From JADJPL01 sp049315745 (lineage in GTDB: Bacteria; Bacteroidota; Bacteroidia; Chitinophagales; Saprospiraceae): a stretch of DNA of 23,183 nucleotides. Where the stretch lies: contig JBMOJO010000037.1 of assembly GCA_049315745.1 (NCBI GenBank), positions 1-23,183 on the forward strand, written 5' to 3'. A program made the translations under genes and the position numbers. The notes under the pieces were generated by a model. It ran no database searches, was not told where the DNA came from, and was given only the letters and a program-made list of their open reading frames with translations. Of this stretch, positions 1-8,957 are shown piece after piece; positions within the stretch are counted from its first letter, which is position 1, and the number at the start of each line of letters is the position of its first letter.

Positions 1-55
1 CTCTCAGAAGAATATTCTGCCGCCGAAGGCGGCAAAAACCTTTTTACACAACCCC
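1..55 (-). repeat. Dispersed hairpin repeat, left-end copy
   Basis: Read on the minus strand this is GGGGTTGTGTAAAAAGG, a T-run, a GCCGCC-TTC-GGCGGC hairpin, then AGAATATTCTTCTGAG. The same unit occurs at 20338-20389 and 23130-23183 on the plus strand, and a diverged copy lies at 20185-20236. The stem is conserved while the loop varies (TTC, TGC, TAC). It lies directly upstream of sbcD and is cut by the window edge, so its full length is not visible. Confidence 0.85.
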
Positions 56-126
56 TGCGTTGCCTTCTACAACAAACCAAGCGGACCGAGTAAAAAATTT
101 TCGCGATATTTCCCCAAACCTGGCAC

Positions 127-1350
127 ATGCGCATTATCCACACCTCAGACTGGCACCTCGGGCAGCGTTTTCTGCAGAACGACCGCACGGAAGAACAAGA
201 ACGCGCCCTCGCCGCGCTGCTCGAAGTCATCCAGCGCGAAAATGCCGATGCGCTCATCGTTTCGGGGGATATTTTTGATATTGGAAACCCGCCAGTACCG
301 GCACGCAGGATATATTACCATTTTTTGACCTCCCTGCTGGGTACCTCCTGCCGCTATGTAGTCATTACCGGCGGCAACCACGATGCGCCCGGTATGCTGG
401 ATGCACCAAAATCCCTCCTCAAGCATCTGAACGTTTTTGTCACAGGAGCGGCACCCCGGCAGCATGCCGATGCCCTGATCGAACTGCGCAGCGGCTCCGG
501 CCAGTTGGAAGCGGTAGTTGCCGCAGTGCCCTACCTCCGCGAACGCGACCTTCGCGCGTCCATACCCGGGGAATCCGGCCCGGAAAGATTGCTGAGGATA
601 CGGGAGGCCATCCGGGAATATTTCACTAAAGTGGGGGAATCTGCCCGTGCTTTCGAGGAAGCTAATGTCCCGGTAATCTGTATGGCCCACCTCTTCGCTG
701 TAGGCGCACAAAGTTCCGGCGAACAGAACAACATCTATATCGGAGATGTGGAAAATATCGAAGCCGGGGCTTTCCCGGAGATTTTTTCCTATGTTGCGCT
801 CGGACATATTCACCGGCCTCAAATCGTGGGCGGGGTGGAGCGGGTTCGCTATTCCGGTTCGCTCATCCCCCTTAGTTTCAGCGAGACAAAAGACGTAAAA
901 GGGGTGTACGTTCTGGAATACTCCGGTAGTGCCCTGCAAAACTGCAGGTTTGTAGATTTTCCCGTTTTCAGGCGCCTGAAGACAATCGAAGGCACCCTGG
1001 ACGAAGTAAAACAGGCGTTGGAGGCATTTGATACCAGGCACCGCAACAACGATTTACGGTCCTGGATAGAAGTAATCGTCCATGCCGATCGCATACATCC
1101 CGGGTTGGACGATGAACTCAGGGACTACTGCGCCGATTTCAAGCTCGACCTCCTCAAAGTCCGGCTTCAGTCGCCTAACCCCTCTGTTCAGCGGGCGGCA
1201 ACCCAAGAATCGCTCAAAACCCTCGAGCCCCTGGAGGTATTCCGCCGCAGGCTGGAGGTCGGGGGGAAATTGCCCGAACAGTTTCCGGAGCTGGAATCTA
1301 CCTTCCGCGAACTCCTCGAATGGATGAAAGAAAATGACGTCGAACCCTAA
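127..1350 (+). CDS. sbcD: Exonuclease SbcD, Mre11-type nuclease subunit
   Basis: Nuclease subunit of the SbcCD (Mre11-Rad50-like) complex, which cleaves DNA hairpins and double-strand ends in the cytoplasm. The calcineurin-like metallophosphoesterase motifs are in order: D8-x-H10 near the N-terminus, G47-D48, G83-N-H-D86 and G226-H-I-H229, the usual two-metal ligand set. At 407 residues it has normal family length, including the C-terminal capping region. The ATG at 127 puts the first motif at the expected distance from the N-terminus. sbcC follows after a 9-base gap, so the two are almost certainly one operon. The hairpin repeat at 1-55 lies just upstream, a neat but probably coincidental pairing, since SbcCD acts on hairpin DNA. 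Identity is secure. Confidence 0.95.
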   Translation: MRIIHTSDWHLGQRFLQNDRTEEQERALAALLEVIQRENADALIVSGDIFDIGNPPVPARRIYYHFLTSLLGTSCRYVVITGGNHDAPGMLDAPKSLLKHLNVFVTGAAPRQHADALIELRSGSGQLEAVVAAVPYLRERDLRASIPGESGPERLLRIREAIREYFTKVGESARAFEEANVPVICMAHLFAVGAQSSGEQNNIYIGDVENIEAGAFPEIFSYVALGHIHRPQIVGGVERVRYSGSLIPLSFSETKDVKGVYVLEYSGSALQNCRFVDFPVFRRLKTIEGTLDEVKQALEAFDTRHRNNDLRSWIEVIVHADRIHPGLDDELRDYCADFKLDLLKVRLQSPNPSVQRAATQESLKTLEPLEVFRRRLEVGGKLPEQFPELESTFRELLEWMKENDVEP

Positions 1351-1359
1351 TTTGAAATT

Positions 1360-4300
1360 ATGCGCATCCTTCGTATTTCCATCAAAAATCTTCATTCCCT
1401 CCGGCTGGAAGCACAAATTGATTTCCAAGATCCCCCGCTTGCCCATGCCGGGTTATTTGCAATCGTCGGGGATACCGGGGCCGGCAAGAGCACGATCCTG
1501 GATGCCATCACCCTGGCCCTCTATGGTAAGGCCCCCCGATATGCTAAAGATTCAAAAGCCTCCAAAGCTGTGATGTCCTTTGGCACAGCCGATAGTTTGG
1601 CCGAAGTCCTTTTCGAAACCAACGAAGGAACATTCCTTGCATGCTGGTCCATGCGCCGCGCCCACAACCAATTAGGGGGAAAACTGCAGGAACCCGCGCG
1701 CGCACTGTCCCGGTGGGACCCTGAATCCGGCAGTTTTATGGGCATCGCCAACGGGGCACAGGAAACCAATACCGCTGTCGAGCTGATTACCGGACTCGAC
1801 TTCGACCGTTTCCGCAGGTCGGTACTGCTGGCACAGGGCGATTTTGCCGCATTCCTCGACGCAGATACCGCAGAGCGGAGTAACCTGCTGGAACGGATCA
1901 CCGGAACGGAAATTTATTCGAGCATCTCCAAAGCCGCACACGAACGCTATAAACTGGAAGTGGCAAAACTTACCGCAATTAAAACGGAAATCAATCAGCT
2001 CAATCTACTCGACGAAACAGAAATTTCCGGGATCCGGAAAGAGATAGACACCCTTCAGGAAAACGCCTCTCAAGCTGGCGCTGCTTCAAAACAACTCCGC
2101 CGGCAAATTGCCGATAAAGAAGCCTACGACAAAGCCAGCGAAACCCAACAGCAAATTGCCCTAAGCCAGGCACAACTCGCCCTGCGGCAAACAGCATTTG
2201 CACCGGCACTCGAACGGCTTAAACTGCATGAACTGGCCTTTCCTTTCAGCAGTGAATTGCAAACGGTCGAAAACCAAAAACAAAATCTGAACAAACTTCA
2301 GGAAAGGCTATCCGGGGAAAGGCAAAGCCTGCATAACCTGAAATTACAAATTGACCACGAACAGGCCTCCCACGACCAACTGGAATCCCGGTACCGGGAC
2401 ATGCAGTCCACTTTCGCGTCAAAAGAGCCGGTCTGGGAAAGAACCCTTCAGCTCGATTTGCGTATGGAGGAGCGCAGCGCCCCGCTCCGGGAGGCATTGG
2501 CCAACGCCACGCGTTCTGCATCTGATTTCCTTGCAGCCGGCAGGAAAGTCGCAGACAGCGAAAACGGACTCCGGGAAATCAGGCGCGAAAGCGACGGGCT
2601 CGAAATATGGACGCACAGCCATAAGGCATGGGCAGAAATTACGGCCGACTATGCCTTAATTGCGCGTGAATATCATGCCTACAACGAACTGCTGAGCAGC
2701 ACAACGGCAGAGCAGGCCAAGCTGCAGTTGCTAAAGCAAGCGTTAACAGGCAAAATGGCCGATTTTCAAAAGGTTTCTGCTGATTTTGACCAGGCGCAAA
2801 AGCGCTTCGAAACGCTCGAGACAAGGTTCTACTCGGCCACACCGCCACAATACCCCAAAGACCGCAGCTCGCTCCTGCAGATCGTCGCGAAGGATATGGA
2901 AACCCTCGCCGGCCGTTGCCGGGAATTGGAAGCCTTCGAACAGATCCTCCTCGATTACCGGAATTTACTCAACGAACGCAGCAAACAACTCGCTGAACTC
3001 GAAGCCCTGCGCAATAGCGACCGGAAGACAGGTATCGAAATCCTGTCTGCCCTGGATGCCACCGAGGCGCTTGAAGCTGCCGTGCAACTCCGGGAAGCTA
3101 TTTTTGAACAGCAACAGCGCATCTCCAATTATGACGCCGATCGGGGCAGCCTTCGCGCCGGGGAGCCTTGCCCGCTCTGCTTCTCTACCGATCACCCCTT
3201 CAGGCATCAGCAGATCGAACACTTCGTTGACCGGGCAAGAATTGACCGGGACAATAGCCGCACCAAGTTAAAGGAAGCATTATATACCCTGCAGAGCCTC
3301 TTGCAGAAACATCTCGTGACCGGCAGCCAAATTGCCCAACTGAGCACCCTGCTGGACGAAAACAGCCTCCTCATGTCCCTGGAATCCAGGATGGCGGCCC
3401 TTCCGGGAAACCTCGCAGACATCATAAAAATCCGGGAGGAAATCAATACCACAAATCAGGCATTCGATAAGCTCCGGAAAAGCAGCGAAGTCTTGCTCCA
3501 TACCCATGAGGAGCTGCTCGATGCGGAAAAAAATCTCAACGCACTAAAACTTCAGCGCCAGCAACTCGAATCGGAGGTATGGATCGCACAGGAACGCCTT
3601 GATCAAGCCAACCAATCCTGTGATCATTATTCTGTCTCGCTGGAAGATAAAAGCCACTGGCTAAAATCCGCTTTTCTAAAATATAATATCGAATTTTCCC
3701 GCGATAAAGCCACCGACACGCTGACCCAGCTCGCTGCGCACAGAGACGAATACACCCAAAAGGAACATCGCCTCCGAAAGCTTTCTGAGCAATACCGGAT
3801 AACAGAAAACCAACTTGCAGGCCAGCGCTTGGAAGAGGACCACCTTGCATCAATAATGGAAGCAAGCCGCAAACATGCAGATGAGCTACAGGGGCAGTTC
3901 GACCAACTCCGGGGCGAGCGGGCTGAGCTCATGGGGCAGGAAGACCCTAAAGCCGGGAAAACGGCTATGCAGCAGGAAATGGCAGAGCAACTGGCTAAGG
4001 TGGAGAAAAGCCGAATTGCGCTCAGCACCCTCGCCGGCCTTGCGAGGGACCTGGACACTACGATACAGAACCTGGAGCAAAATACCGCCGAAACAGCAAA
4101 GGAAATCCAGAAGGCCTCGACCGCACTGGCTGAAAAAACAAGTGGCCTGGGCTTCGAAGGCCTTGTGGCATTGCAGGAAGCCATCCTCGACGCAGGGCAG
4201 GTCGCAGAAATCCGCGAAGAAGCCCGCCAATTAAGCGTAAAAGCGGCAGAGCTCCAGGGCCGTCGCGATGAAATTGACCGAAACCTGAACGCACTCTCCA

Positions 4301-4989
4301 TACTCGTGGAATCCCTCCCGGAACGGGACGAGTTGGTCCATACGCTCGCGGCCAGTGAGCGGGACGAAGCAGATTTCCTGGAGCGAAAAGGCGCATTGCA
4401 GCAACGACTGGATGACCAGGAGCGCCTGAAAAACAGAAAAATACAACTGCTCGAAGTACACGCCGCACAGGAAAAAGAAACCGGCCGCTGGTCGGCGCTC
4501 AATGTGCTGATCGGTTCCTCCGACGGAAAAGTGTTCCGGAAATTTGCCCAATCCCTTACGCTTGCCCAACTGACATACAAAGCCAATAACCACCTGGCCA
4601 GGCTCTCCGGACGCTACCTGATCAGACAGTCCAGCCTGGACGAACTCGAACTCGAAATCATGGACACCTTCCAGGCCGACAACGTCCGGAATATGAAAAC
4701 CCTCTCCGGGGGCGAGCGGTTTCTCGTAAGTCTCGCCCTTGCGCTAGGTCTCGCAGATCTCGCCGGGGGAAATGCAACAGTTCAGTCCCTGTTCATTGAC
4801 GAAGGTTTCGGCGCACTCGATGAAAACACCCTCGAATCCGCCCTCAATACTTTGGAAAACCTGCAGTCAGAAGGCAAAATCGTCGGGGTAATCTCTCATG
4901 TGAAGGAAATGAAAGAACGAATCGCCGTGCAAATCCAGGTGCGTAAAAAAAGTAACGGTTACAGCGAAATTGCCGTCGTGGAGCTTTAA
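1360..4989 (+). CDS. sbcC: Exonuclease SbcC, Rad50-type ATPase subunit
   Basis: SMC/Rad50-like ATPase that partners SbcD in double-strand end and hairpin processing. Seen in order: an N-terminal ATPase half with Walker A GDTGAGKST (residues 37-45); a long Glu/Gln/Leu-rich coiled coil; a CPLC zinc hook (C604 and C607) almost exactly at the middle of the 1209 residues; the return coiled coil; and a C-terminal half with the ABC signature LSGGE from residue 1115 and Walker B LFIDEGFG (D1147, E1148). Length and symmetry are typical. It starts 9 bases after sbcD. It appears intact, with no frameshift. Confidence 0.95.
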   Translation: MRILRISIKNLHSLRLEAQIDFQDPPLAHAGLFAIVGDTGAGKSTILDAITLALYGKAPRYAKDSKASKAVMSFGTADSLAEVLFETNEGTFLACWSMRRAHNQLGGKLQEPARALSRWDPESGSFMGIANGAQETNTAVELITGLDFDRFRRSVLLAQGDFAAFLDADTAERSNLLERITGTEIYSSISKAAHERYKLEVAKLTAIKTEINQLNLLDETEISGIRKEIDTLQENASQAGAASKQLRRQIADKEAYDKASETQQQIALSQAQLALRQTAFAPALERLKLHELAFPFSSELQTVENQKQNLNKLQERLSGERQSLHNLKLQIDHEQASHDQLESRYRDMQSTFASKEPVWERTLQLDLRMEERSAPLREALANATRSASDFLAAGRKVADSENGLREIRRESDGLEIWTHSHKAWAEITADYALIAREYHAYNELLSSTTAEQAKLQLLKQALTGKMADFQKVSADFDQAQKRFETLETRFYSATPPQYPKDRSSLLQIVAKDMETLAGRCRELEAFEQILLDYRNLLNERSKQLAELEALRNSDRKTGIEILSALDATEALEAAVQLREAIFEQQQRISNYDADRGSLRAGEPCPLCFSTDHPFRHQQIEHFVDRARIDRDNSRTKLKEALYTLQSLLQKHLVTGSQIAQLSTLLDENSLLMSLESRMAALPGNLADIIKIREEINTTNQAFDKLRKSSEVLLHTHEELLDAEKNLNALKLQRQQLESEVWIAQERLDQANQSCDHYSVSLEDKSHWLKSAFLKYNIEFSRDKATDTLTQLAAHRDEYTQKEHRLRKLSEQYRITENQLAGQRLEEDHLASIMEASRKHADELQGQFDQLRGERAELMGQEDPKAGKTAMQQEMAEQLAKVEKSRIALSTLAGLARDLDTTIQNLEQNTAETAKEIQKASTALAEKTSGLGFEGLVALQEAILDAGQVAEIREEARQLSVKAAELQGRRDEIDRNLNALSILVESLPERDELVHTLAASERDEADFLERKGALQQRLDDQERLKNRKIQLLEVHAAQEKETGRWSALNVLIGSSDGKVFRKFAQSLTLAQLTYKANNHLARLSGRYLIRQSSLDELELEIMDTFQADNVRNMKTLSGGERFLVSLALALGLADLAGGNATVQSLFIDEGFGALDENTLESALNTLENLQSEGKIVGVISHVKEMKERIAVQIQVRKKSNGYSEIAVVEL

Positions 4990-5055
4990 AGCGCCCTCGT
5001 CCGGTTTTCCATTGCCCAAATCGAAAATTTGCAGCCCCGTTCTAAAAAAATCCCT

Positions 5056-5063
5056 TTATTTTG
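5056..5063 (+). promoter_or_regulatory. Candidate -7 promoter element for the coiled-coil operon
   Basis: TTATTTTG differs at one position from the Bacteroidota -7 consensus TAnnTTTG. It lies about 43 bases before the ATG at 5106, in the 116-base gap after sbcC. A TTG further upstream could be the -33 element but its spacing is slightly long. Sequence resemblance only. Confidence 0.25.
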
Positions 5064-5105
5064 TGTTTAATATCTGTTACGATCCGAAAACCAACTTTCC
5101 GCGCA

Positions 5106-5663
5106 ATGCAAAAAAACCTAGCTTCGTTCTTTAAGGCCCACGGCGAAAACCTCGACCAGAAAAGCGTGGATTTCCTTATCCACGCCCTCGAAAAAAATAA
5201 CCTGCCAGGCTTCGACTATATCGAGTTCAAACAATCCCTCTCAACTCTGGCCAGAATGGTGGACCTGGACGAGGCCACGCGCTACAAATCCGCATTCGCC
5301 TCTGCCGTAGCACTGGGGCTCGACCGCCAAAAACTGCTCGCATCCGCAGAACATTATAAAAAAATCCTCTCGAACGAAAAAGTCCAGTTCGACGCCGCGT
5401 TGCAAAAGCAAATCGAACAGCGCGTGAGCGCAAAAAAAGTCGAAGTTGAAAAACTGCGCAAACAAATAGAAGATTACCAATCCAAAATCAAGGAACTGGA
5501 GCGCAAAATCCAGGAAACCCACCTGACGATCAACCAACAAGACGACCTGATCCAGGCAGCAATGGAAAAAATCGAGACGACCAAAAACGGTTTCGAGTCC
5601 ACCCTCGTCAGTATTATGCAGGAAATTGACCACGATATTCAAAATATTATCAAACATCTCTAA
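5106..5663 (+). CDS. Hypothetical coiled-coil protein
   Basis: I do not recognise a named family. The 185-residue product has an alpha-helical N-terminal half of about 90 residues without signal peptide or membrane segment. A long charged coiled coil follows (about residues 85-160), with heptad-like runs such as KKVEVEKLRKQIEDYQSKI. The ATG at 5106 is preferred. An in-frame TTG at 5061 would add 15 residues but overlaps the best promoter candidate. The stop codon shares a base with the next gene's ATG (TAATG), so the two are probably translationally coupled and the products may interact. It is likely cytoplasmic and could be a soluble partner of the membrane coiled-coil protein encoded next. 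Confidence 0.75.
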   Translation: MQKNLASFFKAHGENLDQKSVDFLIHALEKNNLPGFDYIEFKQSLSTLARMVDLDEATRYKSAFASAVALGLDRQKLLASAEHYKKILSNEKVQFDAALQKQIEQRVSAKKVEVEKLRKQIEDYQSKIKELERKIQETHLTINQQDDLIQAAMEKIETTKNGFESTLVSIMQEIDHDIQNIIKHL

Positions 5664-6694
5664 TGGCTGAAATGAATTTTCAAGCAGACGGGAAGCCCAG
5701 GTCGTTCTGGAAAAGACCGGAAGGGGTAGTCGGCGCTATCTTCCTCATTGCCGTCCTCGCAGGGCTGGGCATCCTTTTCTTCACCTACCTGCCGGTTTTG
5801 GTAGAACTCGCCAAAAATGTCCTCTACCTTACCCTCATGATCATCGCCGCCGCCGGCTTGCTTTACATGGTTTTTGACCCCCGTATGCGCAACCTGTTCT
5901 GGTATGGCTACAAAAGTGTGATGCGTTGGCTTACAGGACTTTTTGTCACCATTGACCCCATCGGCATCCTGAAGAACTATGTGGAAGACCTCAAGGACAA
6001 CCTCGCAAAGATGCGCAAACAAATTGGGGCCCTGCGCGGACAAATGCGCAAAATCCAAACGTTGATCGAAGATAACAACAAGGAGATCAACAATAATATG
6101 ATGCTTGCGAAAGCAGCCCGCGACGCTGAAAAGGAACAGCAGATGCTGCTCGCTTCACGCAAAGCCGCCCGCCTGCAGGAAACCAACGAGAAATACGCGA
6201 ACCTTTACCAAAAAATGGAAGTCCTCTACCGCATCCTGACCAAAATGCACAACAACAGCGAAGTGCTCCTGGAGGATACCGAAGATCAGGTCAAGGTGAA
6301 GGAGCAGGAACGCAAAGCGATCCGCACCTCGCACTCTGCAATGCGTTCCGCCATGAGCGTTATCAGCGGCGATCCCGATAAGCGGGCGATGTTCGATATG
6401 GCGATGGAGGCTGTTGCCGATGATGTAGCGAACAAGGTGGGCGAAATGGAGCGCTTCATGGAGATGTCCTCTAATTTTATGGAGTCGGTGGACCTGCAAA
6501 ACGGGATATTCGAAGAACAGGGCCTGAAGATGCTGGAAGAATGGGAACAAAAAAGTACCCTGATGCTCCTGGAAGGAAGCCCAAAAAGCAATAAATTCGA
6601 CGATGTCCTGGACTTGGAAGCCCCCGCCCGCAAACAGGAGGAAAAACAGGCCAAGGGTGGCCAGGGTTCCAGCTATGACAATCTCTTTAGCTAG
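5663..6694 (+). CDS. Membrane-anchored coiled-coil protein, PspA-like architecture
   Basis: A 343-residue protein with two N-terminal transmembrane helices (about residues 21-46 and 52-71) and a third hydrophobic stretch near 82-97. A long charged helical region follows (about 105-310), and the tail is Lys/Gln/Gly-rich and disordered. The helical part starts after a DPIGILK segment and alternates Lys/Arg- and Glu-rich helices. That arrangement resembles PspA/IM30 (ESCRT-III-like) proteins, but here it is tethered by membrane segments. The resemblance is architectural and I cannot confirm homology. The gene overlaps the upstream coiled-coil gene by one base and the downstream DUF6702 gene by 20 bases, which indicates a tight three-gene operon. 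The soluble region probably faces the cytoplasm. Confidence 0.75.
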   Translation: MAEMNFQADGKPRSFWKRPEGVVGAIFLIAVLAGLGILFFTYLPVLVELAKNVLYLTLMIIAAAGLLYMVFDPRMRNLFWYGYKSVMRWLTGLFVTIDPIGILKNYVEDLKDNLAKMRKQIGALRGQMRKIQTLIEDNNKEINNNMMLAKAARDAEKEQQMLLASRKAARLQETNEKYANLYQKMEVLYRILTKMHNNSEVLLEDTEDQVKVKEQERKAIRTSHSAMRSAMSVISGDPDKRAMFDMAMEAVADDVANKVGEMERFMEMSSNFMESVDLQNGIFEEQGLKMLEEWEQKSTLMLLEGSPKSNKFDDVLDLEAPARKQEEKQAKGGQGSSYDNLFS

Positions 6695-7214
6695 CCTCTG
6701 CGGCCTTGTCTGTTTCGTCGTTTGCGTATTCACCGCACAGCGGGGCACAGGTGCCCGTCCCGACCATGGGATTTACATCGGCATGGTGGAACTCCGCCTG
6801 CCCGACACCGGTAACCTCGCAGCACTGCGCGTAAAGGTCTTTCACGATGATCTGCAAAGTGCAGTGCGGGCAGCATTCCCCTCCCGTTTCCGGCCAGCGG
6901 AAAGGGGAGGGGAATGGCTCGAAGCCAACCGGGAGGCCGTACTTTCCTATTTTCGGCGAACCCTCGTGTTCAGGGCACGGAATACCCTGCTGAAATACAA
7001 TTTCGCAGCGTTTACCAGGGAGAACAACCTCTATATCCTCGATTTCGTACTACAGTGCCCGGATAAATGGCAATCGCTCCAAATCCGTGCCGATTTTCTC
7101 ACCGAATTATTTCCGGCACAGTCCAACGTTATCCGCTGGGAGGCGGGAAGGGGCGGGGTATTCTTTGCAAGGGCGAGCAGAAATTCCCCGGAGGTTCGGA
7201 TCGAACGTGATTAG
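6675..7214 (+). CDS. DUF6702 family protein, exported
   Basis: The 179-residue product starts with a hydrophobic stretch (residues 3-20) that looks like a signal peptide or anchor. The mature part opens with HGIYIGMVEL and then RVKVFHDDLQSA. This His-x-x-Tyr plus Phe-x-Asp-Asp-Leu pattern is typical of DUF6702, a Bacteroidota family of unknown function usually annotated as a small periplasmic or cell-envelope protein. The ATG at 6675 is chosen because it gives an export signal immediately before the domain. An ATG at 6603 would overlap the previous gene by 92 bases and add residues with no export character. The 20-base overlap with the upstream gene suggests coupled translation. Family call fairly firm, function unknown. 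Confidence 0.75.
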   Translation: MTISLASLCGLVCFVVCVFTAQRGTGARPDHGIYIGMVELRLPDTGNLAALRVKVFHDDLQSAVRAAFPSRFRPAERGGEWLEANREAVLSYFRRTLVFRARNTLLKYNFAAFTRENNLYILDFVLQCPDKWQSLQIRADFLTELFPAQSNVIRWEAGRGGVFFARASRNSPEVRIERD

Positions 7215-7352
7215 AATTGTATTTCCATGGAATACTCCGGGCCAAAATCCCCCTTCACGACGCCTTTGTGATAATTACCGCAGGCCTGGAGATGCCCATG
7301 AGGCACAAATTGACCTTTTTTTCCCTCGCGATAACCCATCTCAACAAGCCGG

Positions 7353-8657
7353 TTATTTTCCGGCGAAGAGGTCCATTAATGCCTGGGCCGTAACCATAAC
7401 GCCTGTTTCGAGGGATTTCTCCGGGTCGGGGTAATAGAAAGGGCTATGAAGCCCGGGCAGGTCGTTACTTTTAATCCTTTCCGCAGGGGCAGTCCCCAGC
7501 CAGAAAAGTACAGTGGGCACTTTGTGTTCCGTCTGCCCGAAACGCGCGAAATCCTCCCCGACCATCTGGCGCTCTGCTTCCAATACTGCGCTTTCGCCCA
7601 GGGTCCTGCGGGCAGAAGCCGACAGGCGGTCAGTAAGATCGGGGTGGTTGTAGTTGGAAGGTGTAAATACTTTTGGGATCGAAACTTCGGGCATCTTCTC
7701 ATCGGGCAGCCCCGCAGCAATGGCCACTCCCCGGCAAATTTCCTTTATCCTGCGGTGTACCAACTGGCGGACCTCCTCGGTGAATGTACGCACCGTAAGC
7801 TGGAGGGTCACTTCATCGGGGATGATATTGTGCTTGGTGCCTCCTTTTATCGCACCAACTGTCACCACAGCAGGCTCTGTAGGCTTCATACTCCGGCTCA
7901 CGATCGTCTGGAGTTCCATCACGATCATACTGGCTACGACAACCGGGTCAATGGACATGTGCGGTGAAGCGCCATGGGCGCCAATCCCAAAAACGCGGAT
8001 ATCAATACTCTCGGAATTGGCCATGGTATAGCCCTTGCCAAAACCGACCTTACCCGCGGGAATCGTCGGGCTGCAGTGGAGGGCGAGGCCCAGATCGGGT
8101 ACGCCAAAGCGTTGATACAACCCGGCTTCCAACATCAATTTTGAGCCCATCCCAATCTCCTCCGCCGGCTGCCCGATCATCATGAGCGTACCTTTCCATT
8201 TGTCTTTCGAGCGCGCCATGGCCCTTGCCGTACCCAGCCAGGTCGTCATGTGCATGTCGTGCCCGCAGGAGTGCATCGCCCCGGTTTCCTGTCCGTTGTA
8301 CTGAATACTCACCTTGCTGGCATAAGGCAGCTGGGTCTTCTCGACCATCGGCAGGGCATCCATGTCCGTGCGGTATAAAATCATGGGGCCATCGCCATTT
8401 TTCAGGATGCCGACAATCCCATAGCCCCCCACGCCTTCTGCGACTTCGAAGCCGGCTTTGCGCAGTTCGCCGGCCAGTGTCCTGGAAGTCTCCTTCTCTT
8501 CCAGCGAGACTTCAGGGCGCTGGTGGAGCTGCTTGTAAAAATCCAAAAGAAAGGGAAGGTCAGCAATAACAGTCTCCCGGAGGATTACCGGGCCTTCCCC
8601 GGCATAGATACTACCGGAACAAAGGACCAGTGCGATGGCGATGAGCGTCTTTTGCAT
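7353..8657 (-). CDS. Secreted M20-family amidohydrolase (M20D, hippurate/N-acyl-amino-acid type)
   Basis: Zinc or manganese hydrolase that removes acyl groups from N-acylated amino acids or related amides. It has a Sec-type signal peptide (about residues 1-19, ending SIYA), so the enzyme is probably periplasmic or released. Family motifs: HQRPEVSLEE at 45-54, RTDMDALP at 96-103, HSCGHDMH at 129-136 with metal ligands C131 and H133, and the catalytic Glu pair E166-E167 in QPAEEIG. A C-terminal GLHSP motif supplies a further ligand. At 434 residues it is a normal length. The ATG at 8657 is preferred over a longer frame to 8822 because it starts exactly at the signal peptide. The gene is divergent from the helicase and convergent with the DUF6702 gene. 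Substrate unknown. Confidence 0.88.
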   Translation of the reverse strand: MQKTLIAIALVLCSGSIYAGEGPVILRETVIADLPFLLDFYKQLHQRPEVSLEEKETSRTLAGELRKAGFEVAEGVGGYGIVGILKNGDGPMILYRTDMDALPMVEKTQLPYASKVSIQYNGQETGAMHSCGHDMHMTTWLGTARAMARSKDKWKGTLMMIGQPAEEIGMGSKLMLEAGLYQRFGVPDLGLALHCSPTIPAGKVGFGKGYTMANSESIDIRVFGIGAHGASPHMSIDPVVVASMIVMELQTIVSRSMKPTEPAVVTVGAIKGGTKHNIIPDEVTLQLTVRTFTEEVRQLVHRRIKEICRGVAIAAGLPDEKMPEVSIPKVFTPSNYNHPDLTDRLSASARRTLGESAVLEAERQMVGEDFARFGQTEHKVPTVLFWLGTAPAERIKSNDLPGLHSPFYYPDPEKSLETGVMVTAQALMDLFAGK

Positions 8658-8684
8658 TTGAAGGTGCTTTTGGTAAACAGCCTG

Positions 8685-8692
8685 CAAAATAA
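8685..8692 (-). promoter_or_regulatory. Candidate -7 element for the amidohydrolase gene
   Basis: On the minus strand this reads TTATTTTG, one mismatch from TAnnTTTG, about 28 bases before the ATG at 8657. No well-spaced -33 TTG is evident. The 300-base divergent gap (8658-8957) otherwise shows only AT-rich sequence and this plus the helicase promoter candidate. Confidence 0.25.
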
Positions 8693-8924
8693 CAATTGAG
8701 GCGTTCCAATAGGTTATCGCATGGAAAAAAAAACTGTTTTTCCCCAAGGCCGGGACCTTTTCATCGCACATGAACCGTCCACAGGACCGGAAAAAGTCGG
8801 TGTGCGCGGAAAAAAACCCCATTTATCGCTGGGTATCCTATCGAAATAAGTTTGATGAAAAAGAAAAAAGCACACGACTAAAAACTTTATTGCATTGCTG
8901 CAGGCAGCGCAACGCTTATATTGC

Positions 8925-8932
8925 TACCTTTG
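8925..8932 (+). promoter_or_regulatory. TACCTTTG promoter -7 element for the helicase
   Basis: TACCTTTG is an exact match to the Bacteroidota TAnnTTTG consensus. Transcription would start about 7 bases downstream, near 8939, leaving a leader of roughly 19 bases before the TTG at 8958. This argues against translation from the TTG at 8895, which would lie upstream of the transcript. No clear -33 TTG at 17-23 bases was found. Confidence 0.45.
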
Positions 8933-8957
8933 CGCTTTATTTGAAAAAACGAGACGC

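Noticed and set aside
145..1041. 298-residue minus-strand frame opposite sbcD
   Set aside because: Antisense shadow of a secure gene, without recognisable domain or start context.
3627..4586. 319-residue minus-strand frame opposite the sbcC coiled coil
   Set aside because: Ser/Arg/Phe-rich sequence is what antisense of a Glu/Gln/Leu/Ala coiled coil yields. No motif.
5061..5105. TTG start 15 codons upstream for the first coiled-coil gene
   Set aside because: It overlaps the promoter candidate and adds a peptide unlike the rest of the protein. The ATG at 5106 is a better start.
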